Below, piece by piece: positions 19,959 through 32,400 of a DNA stretch of 64,000 bases; position 1 is the stretch's first letter, and every line of letters starts with the position of its first letter. The stretch is from Smittia aterrima (lineage: Eukaryota; Arthropoda; Insecta; Diptera; Chironomidae). Position numbers and translations under genes: made by a program. The notes beneath the pieces were generated by a model. That model had not been told where the DNA came from, made no database searches, and saw only the letters and a list, made by a program, of their open reading frames with translations. The DNA lies in the NCBI GenBank assembly GCA_033063855.1, contig CP093831.1, positions 25,978,001-26,042,000 of the forward strand, in the 5' to 3' direction.

Positions 19959-22900
19959 GAAGCCAACACGCTGATAACTTTCAATCAGGATTATCCAAAT
20001 TAAAACGAGATTAACTTTTTTCCTCTCCCGGCTTTCCGACCCTGAAAACCATGAGACGCGATGAAAGAATGTTCTAATCTTTACGAATACCGCGCGAGCG
20101 GCTAAAGTGGAATTATGCAATTAATTTGATTGTTTATAATCTCAGCACTGTTTACAAATTAAATCATCGTTCAACGAGCAAATGTTTTCCTTCACAAATG
20201 AGGGAGACTCTCCCTCAGATTACGATGATGTACGTCAAATGCCGATGCGATACTTCATCTCTCCTTCATATCGGTAATTAACTTTTGTATGCTCACGTTC
20301 AGTCATGAATTTCCTGTCCAGAGAAGAATCCATTTAGACAGATCTGATTATTTGAACTTGTTTCTGAGCTCTTTCAATGTTAAGCATCGTTCTCACATGT
20401 TATATGAGCCATTAAGAAGGTTACTCATGAATAAACTTTGATCCCTCTGGGAGGGAGAGAAAGACGAGTGAAGGAAACGTGAAGCAAAGATTTGATGTTT
20501 ATAAATATTTAGTTGCTTGCCGCTTTCGTTCACACAAAAGGAAAAGAGAATGGCAAAGAAGAGTTGTCGTCCCTCTCGACAGTTTTCCTTTTGTGAGTGT
20601 CATCTTGGGCTCTTCATGTTTAAGTTTAACGTCATTTTCTCGAGGACAGGCTTTTTTAAACTTGTACATTAATAAGGATTAGAGACCTTTCCGAGCCTTT
20701 ATCTAACTAACGAGGGAGAACTCAAATCTTGGTCACAAGCGAACCGCACATTGCATAATGCAATGACATTCTAACTGGAATTGTGGTTTCGAGTCCTTTT
20801 TTCTTTCCGAAAGAGTATCAAGCCGAACCCCAAAGCTCGAAGTTGTTTTCCAACAAAAATCCTAATGAGCACACTCGCTGCCACTTCAATTAAAACATGA
20901 AAACTCTACAAACACATTCTGGAAACAATTACTCGTTTGACACGTTTCAGAGCAAGTGACTTTTAGAAATTGCGTCACGCTCGTGGTGGGGACAATGAAA
21001 GCTTTTGAAATAATGACGAAATGTTGTTGAAGGTCGACACAATCATTCAAACGTGTCTCGTACTTGGGAACTCACTTCTCTGAGAGACGTATTTTAATAA
21101 AGCGGCTAATTAGGGTCGAGTAAAATTTCATTCATCAAGCAACTAACTTCTCGACGGAGAAAGTTCTCTTAGTGAAGGTAAATAAAGTTTAACGAGATTA
21201 CTTGAGAAGTTCCTGTCGTTTGATATTCATTAAGAACTCATGAGATATGCTCGCGCCGTTTGTTATCTTCCAAAGACATTAACGAATTGAAATCAAAGCC
21301 GTGAACATAAATTATTAATGTTGAGTGAAAGGAAAGTTATTTCTCTTGGACAGCTTTTCGAAAAATATTTCACTAAACTTTTCTGAAAGGAAAATATTTT
21401 CCTCAAACTTTTTTGTTAAAAAAAACAAAATTCTTGAAATATCTCTCAACATGTGAATTAGCTTTCTCTCGAGAATGTTCGAGTGACAAGAAATGAAAAT
21501 TTAATTTCTCATTTCACTTCCCCGAGGCTGAGATTTCTTTCCTGAGATTAATGACAATTTGAATAACAATTGCTGATCTGTTGATTTATGAATTTGCTCG
21601 CTCAATGTTCAACAGCCTTTGTCTGTGTTAATAAAATATCTTTTCCGTCATTTCTCAATTTAATTTCGACGGCTCGAAACGATAAATGTTTCATGAGGTC
21701 ATAAACACACTTTTGATGTTGCATACATTTTCACTTTGATAAGCTCGTTATGGCTTCGAATTCCCTGCTCGGGGTGCAGCAGTAGATTCCTGCGGCTTTA
21801 GCTACGCTACCTGATACTGTTGATACTTTCACTCGTTATTCCGATCCCTCAGTGATTTGCCTTCGTCGATTGTTAATTTGATTTCAAAAACCTCACAAAG
21901 CACTCTCTCGATATTAATGTTTCAATCACAATCGGCAAAACCAAACGAGCCCGAAAGGCAATCAATTTATTCTGATGAGCTGAGAGAATTTAATTTTCTT
22001 CAATATTTTCAATTTATGAAATTGGATGAACGCGATTGAATCGTCTTCAACGTGTAGTGAATTCTCGTTGGGCTTCGGGCTCGAGCGTTTAACGAAAAAT
22101 AAAACTTTTCAATTTACTTTGAGAAACTTTTCTTTTTTCTTTCCTCCTCCTCTTGAGAGTCGTTCAAAGCAGAGACGAAACACAAACTTCACAGCAAAAC
22201 GAACGTTTTTGTTTCACTCACTTTATTGGATCGTGAAATTTATCGACTGTCTGATTTTGATTTTCCTCCGTTTCCTTTCTTCTGGAGGTATCGAGGAAAA
22301 CTTTTCTTTCGCCTCTCGAACTAAATAATTTTTCAAGGTCCTCCTTTTCGTTTATCTCCCAAACGACGTTCTTCCTTCTGGAGTTGTTTTAGTTTTTTTT
22401 TATATTTTTGGTCCGCTTAAAGAAATTGACTTCACGATATCATCACAAGTCGTAACATAAGAGCACAATGTGGAAAACAGCACACACAACAAAAAGAATT
22501 CGCTTCCCTTTTCTCCGATAAGAAGTTTTTTTTGTTGGGAAAAGTGTTTTTCTCGGTTTTTCCTCTTCGACTTAGAAGGAAAACGAAAAGAGCTCCGACC
22601 GACACAAACGGAACACAGCAAGCGACTGGAGATGAGGAAAATCTTATCACAGAAATAAACTTTTTCGGGAAAGCTCGACGAGCGGAGAGAGAGAGAGAAG
22701 TTTATTCGCACGTGTTCGTTCTCTTGGAAGTCGCGCGTTTGCTCTCGAGAAAGCAGAAAAGGATAATAAAGAATAAACTCGTGTCATGTAAAGTCCCGAC
22801 GTTAAACAACATATTTACGGCCCATTTCTGATAGATCCTTTTATGATAAGCGTTCATTGTTCGTTCCCCTCTCATGCGAGACTCGAGATATCAACCATTT

Positions 22901-25900
22901 AGCGTTGAGCACTGTCACATCGACGAGGAGAGAACCCTTAACAATCAACAGATCAATTTTTTCAAGCTGATTGATTAACAGCATCGAAATGTTATTTATT
23001 CGAAGATTTATTTTTTTCCCAGCGCAAACTCAAGATAAAAAGCTCCTTCGTGAGGCTCTTGATGTGTTTACTTTAGCATGAGCAATCATTAAACAGGATA
23101 AAGCTCTCGTTCTCAATTGTAACGTCGAAATGAAATGAAAGTGAGCATTCAACGTTTATTGCTTACTCCTCTGCTCAACCATTAGCTGAATTATGCAAGT
23201 GAGTTTCAAACAATTCTTCTGCTCGCTTCGTTTCGTCTGTTAAAGCTATGAACATGAAATTTTCAGCAGTGCAGCTCTTTAATTAAATGGCATGTGTGTT
23301 GTAATAAAAATGAAAACGAAAAAAGCGTTTGGGAGATGCTTAAGGGACTGTTTGAGTATGACGTTGCAGAAACCAACAATTTTCCATGACGAAGATGAAT
23401 TGTGCGATGTGACGAACGGTTTGGATTGAAATTTCCGTTGTTAGCAAGTCATATCAAGCTCAACAATGAGTAACGAAACTAAGGGATCATCAAGAGAAGG
23501 TCAGCGAACATAAATTATTAACGAACGTTGATCTATGAGCTCTCTTGGCTTGACTTCGTTCTCGTGTTGAAAGCTGCACAGCAATCTCTCTGATAAATAG
23601 AAGCACTTAATGCTAGGATGCTCCCTCGAGGCTTAATAGTTGAAGATTAATGAATTTTTTATTGGAAATGATGAGAAACAAAAGACAATCTCTAATGTAA
23701 TAAAGTTAAGCTTTGACCCATTAAAGGAAACCATAAAAAACTTACTTTAACTACTAAATTTGTTAACACATGCTTCAGCAAACAAAGCGAAGTGTGGGTC
23801 AGACGAGAATCTTGATGAACTTCGATGACTTGAAGGGGAGGAAGTGAGAGAGTTGGAAAATCAATAGAAATCCTCTCGAGGTCTGTTGCTTTAAACACGG
23901 AAAATGTTTTTCCGTTGCGATGGGAAAATTTATTCGGATTTTTGAGGCGAGAGTGGTTGTAGAAGCGGAAGGGAAGGACAAGGCTACTCACAATTTGCTC
24001 AATCACAATGAAACGAAAGTTTTCCTTTCTCATTTAAATTTTTTTTTCGGATTTGCACATTTCTCATTCTCATCTCGTCGCACTCTGACAGATTCTTCTT
24101 TGATTGACGTTTTGAAATAACGAGCAACGAGAAGTGAACGGAATCCCTTTCGGTGTCAACAGAAGCTCATCAAAAGTATTTAGATTTATGAAGCGAAAAT
24201 CATCCTCTTTAACTTTCAACAGCATTATCCTATCTCCCTTTATCCATTCGACTTCGCGAATGCGGCCAATCGAAGGAGATGACTTCAACCATAATTTATT
24301 TATAACCGAAATCTTGAAAACTCTTCGTCTTTGCGGGAAATGAGATTAAGTCGGGAGACATTCTTCTTCTTCGTCTTCCCCCATTACGTCTTCGTTCGAT
24401 GATAAATCTGAAATTTGTGTGAGGTGAATCAACGTCTACACTCGAAATCTATGATAGCATCTGAGCCCAAAAATTCTTTTCAAAAAAAAAACGAAAAAAG
24501 CTTTTGCATTGAAAATACTTTACGAATGAATCATTTTAATTGAATTACTCAATCGACTTGCTGGGTGGATTGTATTAGCTTGGATTTGCTCGTTGTTTCA
24601 ATCGTAAAATCGGAATTTTCAGTTTCAAGTCATTTCGTTGAAACTTTTTTCATTATGCGCCGCCTTTGTCGATGGGATCCATTGAGCTCAACAGAGAAAG
24701 GGAGGAAACTAAATGAAATTACAGTCGTCGATCGACAAAACAAATTCAATTTAATTTCGAGGTTAGATTAATTGAATATTGATAAATGAACTAATTGGAA
24801 AATATGAGAAACTTTTCCCTCTCAAACCTTAAAATTACTTTCATCGAAAGTTTCGAAAAGTGAATCGTCAGCATCCGCATTTACCGGGCAATTAAATGAA
24901 GACTTGAAAGTTGTGGTGGATGATGACTAAACAGAAAAAGTTCTCACAACAGTTGAACATCAAGTTTAACAAGTAACGAGCATGGAAATTTTATGTTGAG
25001 AGACCGGAACAATCTAAAAAGTTGAAGAAAGTACAAATATTGCTTCCTCATTCCCGAGCGAACGAATGTTTCTTGTCTATTTCGATTCTCTCCCTTCGCT
25101 TCATCATCATCATCATCGCCGGAAACTTTTTAATTTAACAGTTTTCTTTCGGTCGTGTAGAAGCATTTTACTGCCAGAGCAATGAGAAACCGGAGAGAAG
25201 CTCCTAAAAATGTCATAATATCGGAGAACAAATGACACCAGCCCGTTCCGACAGAATCTGACTGTTAGGCAGCTATAAAACTCATCCGTTCTCTACCGGA
25301 AAGTAAAAAAAATGGAATGATGATGATTCAAATTAAACTCCCTGTCCTCTCTCTTTCTCAATTTTTCCACATCAACACCGACGGAGGACACAAGGCGAAG
25401 GCATGTGTAGAGCTTATGTCAACCTTAAAAAAAAGGGAAAAACATTCTTCGAAAGAGCTTTGTCCGGAAATGAATGAAAAAGTGTTTAATTTACGAGGAG
25501 TTGGCTCAGGTGAAGAGACGTGAGCCGCACATTAAAGTTGAACCAACCGACACTTTATGAGACTTCTTTTTTCTATCTAGTCAAGGGAAGTAATTAAAAG
25601 TTGTTGTTGTTGGGAATCAGCACGACAACATTTTCATTTTCACCCTTTTTTTACCTCCCTCCGTTAAAGTTCATGAAATCGCGCTTTTAAGCTTTTCAGC
25701 TTTTTTTTTGAAGGGAAAAGTCTAATTTAATTAGAAGCAGTGAGAAGACAGAACAACGAGAACGTTCGTTTATAAATAAAGAAATTGACCCTTGAAAATT
25801 AACAACGTCGTTAAGAGGAGGCAGGTACGTCGATCGTAGGATGCCTAATTAACCTTAGCGAGTCACGAGCAAAAATTAATTGACTTTATTCGCAAGAGCT

Positions 25901-28264
25901 AAAGCGAACGAGATGATGATGACAACAACCGAGTTTGGTATCGGTTGTTTTTCATTCAAAACTCAACCGTAAACTGTCATCGTCGTTTGCTTTCAACTCT
26001 AAACTTCTCTCCTTTAATGAAACGATAACTTTATGATCAAAAGCAGACACAAGTGTTTCATCGAAGGAGACAACGGCAACTGAAGTCCTTGAAAGTTTGA
26101 AGCATCGAAACGAGACTTTCCAGTTTGAGAGCTTTCTCCCGGAGGCGGATGATCGCCTCTCGTTCTCTCGGAATTACCTTCGAGGCTTAAACGCATGAAC
26201 TCTTATCATGTTCTATCAATTGAATCATTAAAGAGATTTATTGTTCATTTTTGATGCTTTTATATGATAAATGAAAGGCATTTTTTATATTTTGTTGAAT
26301 GAGTCTCGTGGCAATAAATGAACTTTATCGATGAAAGCGATGGCGAGAGAGAGAAACGAGGAAACGGCTTTTCCAACTCATTTCCGACAATAATTTGAAT
26401 TTCCTATCCCATCAAAGTTTTAAAGTTTCAATTAAAAGCATCAATTCGATGTACGCAAGTCCAATGTGGGCTCTCATCATCGTTAGATTTTCGCTTGAAA
26501 CGATAGAAAGGTAATTTAGTCCCAAGCTCCTAGGAAAAGCCATCAACTGCAGAGAGAGAGCGAGCTCAACTCTCGACTCTGACTGCGAATGTAAATATTT
26601 TCTTTTATTATTATGATTGACTCACGGCGCATCACCGGAATTTCATTGATAGAAACGTGACTGTGAATGTGAGTTTAGTTTTAGAATAAAACGATGAGGC
26701 ACCACATGAAAAGCTGGCGGCAATTTAACGCGAGCGAGCTTCCTAATTCATAAGCTTTTGTTGGCCTCCGCTCGTTTTATTAATCTTAGCATGACGTGTC
26801 GCGGAGCTTTGATCCTTCCTTATCATAAAAGCAAATAAAAGAAGTAAACTTCCTTCTCTCACGATGTCTTCCTTTTGCTTCGCCAGAGAGATGTCTTCTG
26901 CCAGATGTGAACTTGACAAGTCATTTTGAACTCAATGAATTGATCAATGACAAGACTTGAGGGAGAAAGAGGAGAAGGAAAAAAATGAAAAGTATAAAAT
27001 TGCAAACTCACTTCTACAAGAAAGAAAGTGAAGTCCTGTCGTGTTGCTTGATGAAGAAATTCGCTGCGGGCGGTTCAGTTGCTTTCCGCTTCATTCATTA
27101 ATAACTTCAACGTTGAAACATATGCTTCAGATGTTCTAAGGCAGTAAAAGCTTTTCGAACTTTACGTCCTCTCAATAACGATGTTCTCTTTCTTTATGAC
27201 GAAGCAAACGAATAGAATTTCGAATCGGCTAAAGGTGATTGCTTCTGTAGCGAGGAAGGAAGAAGGTCTAACAATAACAGATCCAACTCTTGTATTTTTA
27301 GCATTTTTAATGATACAAGCGCTTACTGTTAACGCTCAGTTACACGATCAGCCATTCGTAATATAACAACAGCGAAACAAAAATGTAAATTCACGTATTG
27401 TTATTGCAACGGGAACATATCCATCCGAGTGAAGGTGGAAAGCACATGTTTTACATAATTAAAACTGTTTCTCCCTAACTAAGTGACCTACATTGTGAGT
27501 GACGTGGAGAATGAGCTTTTTCCCAACAGGACATTTGGATTTAATTAATGGAATGCGTGTAAGCGATTTATGGGACGACATGAAATATTCAACTGGTTGA
27601 TTGCATTTATCGCTGCAATCGTCATGAGCTAATCGAGGTTCAACGTAATTGCTGAATCACATTAGCTCTCGTTACATTTATTTCTGCTCGGTTGTGCGAT
27701 AAGAGGATTTCGTGGAGTTAATCCGTTGAAAGCTTTCGTCGTGAAATGGACTTGAATATTTTCAATGCGCAATTGCTTGAATCTGGTACGAAAGTAAAAG
27801 CTCTAATTGTTCGTTCAAGAAGAAAGCATAATATTATTTAAGTATTTCTCAGCAGTTAAAAAGAAACTCTTAAATGATTTACTAAAAATAGTAAAATTTC
27901 ATTAAAAAAAATTCCAGTTGCTTATGATGATTTAAAAACCTACTGCAAATTTTACTTCCGATTTGTTTCAATTAAAGCTTTTGATGTTCCGCTTTCCATA
28001 AAAAAGTAGAGGGCGTGAAACCTCGATCGCGCCAAAAGTACAGATTTACTCTCATGAGGGGGTGAAATTATGATTTTTTTTTACAGAAATTATAGAAGTA
28101 TTAGTGCCGAAGGAAAAGAGAATGACGAAGTCCATTTAAGTTTGAAACGTCGAAGAATAAAGACGAGTTATTAAAAGCAATTATTTGGTGTTTCGTTCTG
28201 GGATCAAAGGAGGGTAAAACAGGTAACACGTTCACATAATTTTTAAAATATCTAGCAATAGGAG
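19959..28264. other. 8.3-kb gene-free region
   Basis: No exon with a recognisable family was found on either strand. Visible items: GA repeat near 22685-22700 (possible GAGA-factor site), TATAAAA at 25274-25280 with no credible gene behind it, a (TCA)n run at 25101-25117, and a 61-codon frame at 27181-27366 with a hydrophobic stretch. It lies upstream of the R7BP-like gene, so it is a candidate regulatory region and may hold non-coding first exons. Confidence 0.5.
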
Positions 28265-28459
28265 TTTTTTTTCGGCACTACTTTCGAAAATTACGAACAA
28301 ATTCGATCATTTATTGATGGAGCTTTGGAAAACTTGATCCCGAGAATTGACGAGGTGTTGATGTCAACTTTTTATGATCTATTCCAAAAAGATAAGTTGA
28401 AGAAATATTTTCGAAATTTGGTCGGGGAGAGTAAATACATAAATATGTTAATATCATAG
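28265..28459 (+). pseudogene. Fragment of a NACHT gene (C-terminal end)
   Basis: A frame reads NYEQIRSFIDGALENLIPRI then FYDLFQKDKLKKYF, up to TAG at 28457-28459. It matches the end of each NACHT module of the gene at 29412 (VRSFIDGAFESL, FHELFTKDKLPEYF). Upstream only traces are visible (GGAGGGTAAAACAGG near 28208 resembles the linker before VRSFIDGA), with stops in frame. It is a dead third copy or truncated duplicate lying 0.95 kb before the intact gene, and an inverted-repeat element was inserted just after it. Confidence 0.72.
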
Positions 28460-28492
28460 GAGTGACTTGCTTTGTATGTGTTGATGGTTTAG

Positions 28493-29167
28493 CCATAGAT
28501 AACAACATAACTAGATGCGACACTCAAGTTCAGAGAGGTTGCATTGTTGTTGTTTTTCACTTTGTTTGATTCCGTTTCGGAATGGACCGAAATGTATGAT
28601 TCCGGATTGGAATCATATATTTTGCTCCATTCCGGATTGGAATCAAGCAGTTTTTTTCGTTGATGTTAATAAAATTAGTTTTTAATAGAATTATTGCTCT
28701 TTGTTATTAACGCGATGAGATATTTCCCTTGCTGTCAGCTTTAATCTGTCTGTTGTTAAATAAGTGATAGCTTTTTGATTTTAGGTCGATTCCCAAACTT
28801 CCCCATTGCAACAGTTTTCTTAATTTTTTTATACATGATTCGTTTATTGACTTCTTTCAAAAAAATCCTTAAGGAGATAGGCGAGCTAGCAAAACTTTCA
28901 TTTTGTATAAAACTTCAAAGGTTTTAAGAAAAACAGCTGAGTTTCTGTTGAATTTCCTCCAACCTCTCTCAACAACAACCCAAAACGAACGAAAAAATTC
29001 TGCTTGATTCCAATCCGGAATGGAGCAAGATATATGATTCCAACCCGGAATCATACATTTTGGTCCATTCCGTTTCGGAATGAAGCAAAGCAAAAAGCAA
29101 CAACAATGCAACCTCTCTCAAACCGTTATTGGCGGAGTGTCGCATCTAGTTATGTTGTTATCTATGG
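28493..29167. mobile_element. 675-bp non-autonomous inverted-repeat DNA transposon (MITE-like)
   Basis: Both ends start CCATAGATAACAACATAACT reading inward. The inverted repeats extend about 165-170 bp with small mismatches (left about 28493-28658, right about 29002-29167). TTTAG flanks both ends (28488-28492 and 29168-29172), which looks like a 5-bp target duplication. The arms contain nested palindromes such as ATTCCGAAACGGAAT and GATTCCGGATTGGAATC. The roughly 340-bp middle has no transposase. I cannot assign a superfamily from termini alone: a 5-bp duplication would fit few families, and the shared flank ATGGTTTAG leaves a 9-bp duplication possible. Confidence 0.83.
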
Positions 29168-29389
29168 TTTAGCGAACACCAAAAAAAATTTTTATTAGAG
29201 TCAGAGTTTGAATCTCGCTGTTAAATCTCTCTCGTCCTTTATAAAAAAGATGGAAATAAAAAGTCTTGTATATTTATGAATCAACATTGTAAGTCGGAGT
29301 TCCGCTACAAGTAAACACATATTCCAAATATATTCTCAGAAGTTTACCACATTTCATGATTTAAAGATTTTTTCCTTGTTCAGTTTGTG

Positions 29390-29395
29390 ATAGAT
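29390..29395 (+). promoter_or_regulatory. Putative initiator of the NACHT gene
   Basis: TCAGTT with A at 29392 lies only 20 nt before the ATG at 29412. If used, the leader would be very short. No DPE match is present at +28. Supported only by consensus. Confidence 0.3.
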
Positions 29396-29411
29396 CGTTA
29401 AGTTTGCAACA

Positions 29412-32400
29412 ATGACGGAAGAAAGGATTAGTCTTCAAGATCGTGCTATCTTCTTCAGGAACATTCAAGAAGGAGACGACAAGGCCGTTGGCCAGTTTAT
29501 CGATAAATTCAATGAAATGGCGCCGTTTGATCTCATCGAGAATAACAAAAGTCAATCAGCAGCGGCAGTTGCACTAAAGTCGAGACAGCTCGCAGTTTTT
29601 GAAGCTTTAGTATTGCGAGCATGGTGTTTGAACTTAACTGAAGACTTTCATGAAATTGTGAATGAATCAAAAATGAATTTGTATACTGAAATTTGTGAAG
29701 TCCATGAGAAGTTCAAAAAAAGTCGGTTGACTTCATTGATCAAAACTTTTCTTGACCGAAACCGTTACATTTATCCAAACAACAATGACGAAGAAAAAGA
29801 CAAGGAAGTGGTAAAATTCAAAAGAAAGTTTACTGAAAAAAAGATAGAAGACATTTTTGATGCTTTCGATAAAGCCTTAAAAACTGAACTTCGTTTGATT
29901 ATCGAAAGGCGTTTTATTAAGTATCCATTCGAGAAACAAAATATCCATTTAACATCTTTAATCACTCGTACGGGCATTTACTTTGGTAAAAGAAAAGCAA
30001 CAAGAAATCGAAAAAATTATCTGAAACTGATTGCGGGAGCTTACGAAGAAATAAACGAAATTCCAGAAATTAAAGCAATTTTGAAAGTCGTCGAAAAGAT
30101 AAAAAACTTGAAAATCATTTTCGACTTTGATCACAACACAATTGAGTACGCGTCTCCCAAAGACAGTCGAGATACTCGAGGATCAGCAGTAATACTTAAA
30201 ACTCCATCAGGCGTAAAATGTGATGTTTATATCGGGGCAAGGGGTTTAAAGAAGACAAATCGACTATCTAACATATTCAGCAGTCGGCCTAAAACGAAAA
30301 GATCAAAAGTTTTAGGAGGTATAGCTCACGAGCTCTGTCATGTAGCTATGTATCACATTTACAACAATGATTTCAAACCTTATCGCAAAGATGATTCAGA
30401 AGGTGAGAAAGACTTTGAAAGTATTCTCGAAGATTGTAAGGCAAAACGTGAATTAGAGAAATACATTGAACTTGTGTTTAGCTGTTATGAAGAAGAGTTA
30501 AGACATGCGGAGCTTATTGTGCGAGTGCCTCATATGCTCGCTGCGTATCAAGGAAACGATGAAAAGATCAAATCGCTAAAAGAAACTTTTAAAAAGCTTT
30601 TTGACTTTTTCGCGAAGACAACTTTGCCAGATCTCGAAAAGGAAATCGATTTGATGTCAGCAGTTTGGAAATTGAAATCAAAGGAACCTCAACATTTGGC
30701 AGAATCGAAAATTTTGCTCAAAACAATAACGTTTAAGCATGATTTGAAAATAATATTTGAGTTTTGTATTAGAGAATTGGTCGATGAACGAGAACAAAAC
30801 GATTTGAATACAATTATCGAGATTTCGTCAAATTGTCCTCAATTGACAATGAATACAATAAAAGAACAAACGAGCAAGTCTTATTCCAACTTTCTCTTTC
30901 TTGGTCTTTATCATTTGAAAGATAAAGAGACGTATCAATTTGTCGTCAATGCTCATTCGTCTTGCATGAAGCCAAGAATCGTCATCAGTTGTGATAACGA
31001 AATGAAACAAGAAATTGTGAAAATCGCTAATAAGATGAAAAGAGATAAAATCAAAGAAAGAATAATTTTCATTCACAATTACGAAGAATCCATAGTGGAA
31101 GATGCGACTCATTTTGAGATTTCTCATTCGTGGCTTGATTTGGAAGATAAATCAAAGGAAAATCTAATCGAAAGAATGATAAACTTCCAAGGCGAAAAAA
31201 TTCTTTTGAAAGAAATTGTCGATCATCTTAGCGATGCTGTCGATTTGGTTCCGTTGAAAGAACTTTTGGATAATTATCTCAAGATTGGCAATGAATTAAA
31301 ATTTCCTGAGATTGATTTTCACATTAAAAGAGAATTTCAAAACAACAAATCAAACAAAATCGAGACAACTCAACTTTTAAATGATGCAGTAAAATCAAAA
31401 GTAATTTTGTTGAGCGATGATCCTGGAATTGGAAAGACAACAGAGCTCAAGATGCTTGCTCTTGAGTTTAACAAAAAGTTTAGAAGTTTCTGGGTCGCTT
31501 TTGTTGATTTGAAGGAACATTTTGAAGCTTACGAGAAAGATGAAAACTTCAAGACTGAATTTATTTCGGCAGGAGCAGTCGCAACTTTTTTCGCTAAGAA
31601 AATTTTCAAACTTACCGATTTCGAGAAAGAAGTCTTCAGAAACTTATTTTGTAGTAATCGAGTGGTTTTGATTTTGGATGGCTTCGATGAGATCAGTCCA
31701 AGTTTCAAAAAATTCGTTACAATGTTGATCAAATCAATCAGAAAACATTCAACGAACATTTTGGTGACATCAACTCGACCGCACTTAAAAGATGAGCTTT
31801 GTACAGAGCTCGAAGTTGAAGCTTACAAGTTAATGCCTCTAACGTGGGAAAAATGTGAAGAGATTTTTGAAAAAAGCTTTGAGAAAAATGGAATCACCGG
31901 AGAAATTTTAAAAAAGAAAATTAACGAAGCAAGCGATTTCTTAAAAAATTTAACTCAGAATTCCGATCCTGTGAACAATCCTTTGATGTTACGAATGATT
32001 GCACAAGTTTTCACGGAAGGTCAATTCTCTCAAGACATGCAACCGAACACTTTTTCGATCTACGAGAAATTCACAGACATCATGATAAAAAAATCGATGA
32101 CCAAAGGAGACGATGCTGGACAAGAAGCTACGATTTACTATAAATCTGAGTTCAATATCTTTACATTTTATCAAAAAGAAGCTTTTGAAGTTATTTTCAA
32201 ATATGAAAATGATCATGAAATTAAGGAATTTTTCTATTCGTGCTTCAGTGATGTTCAACCTCTTCCTGTCGAAGAAATCACGAGAATCGGTTTAATAAAA
32301 TCTGATGGCTCAGGAAAGCTTCATTTCATTCATCGAACGTTTGCTGAGTTTTTCGTCGCTGAATTTTTATTCAAAAATGTTTTTGGCTCGAAAGCTTTGA

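Noticed and set aside
22470..22831. Overlapping frames of 60-100 codons on both strands
   Set aside because: Lys/Arg/Phe-rich composition from purine and pyrimidine tracts; no domain, no splice logic.
25274..25280. TATAAAA
   Set aside because: A TATA-box match with no initiator or coding sequence after it; expected by chance in AT-rich DNA.
27181..27366. 61-codon frame with a hydrophobic stretch (LVFLAFLMIQALTVNAQ)
   Set aside because: Resembles a membrane or signal segment, but has no recognisable partner exon, no supporting splice context and no promoter that I can identify.
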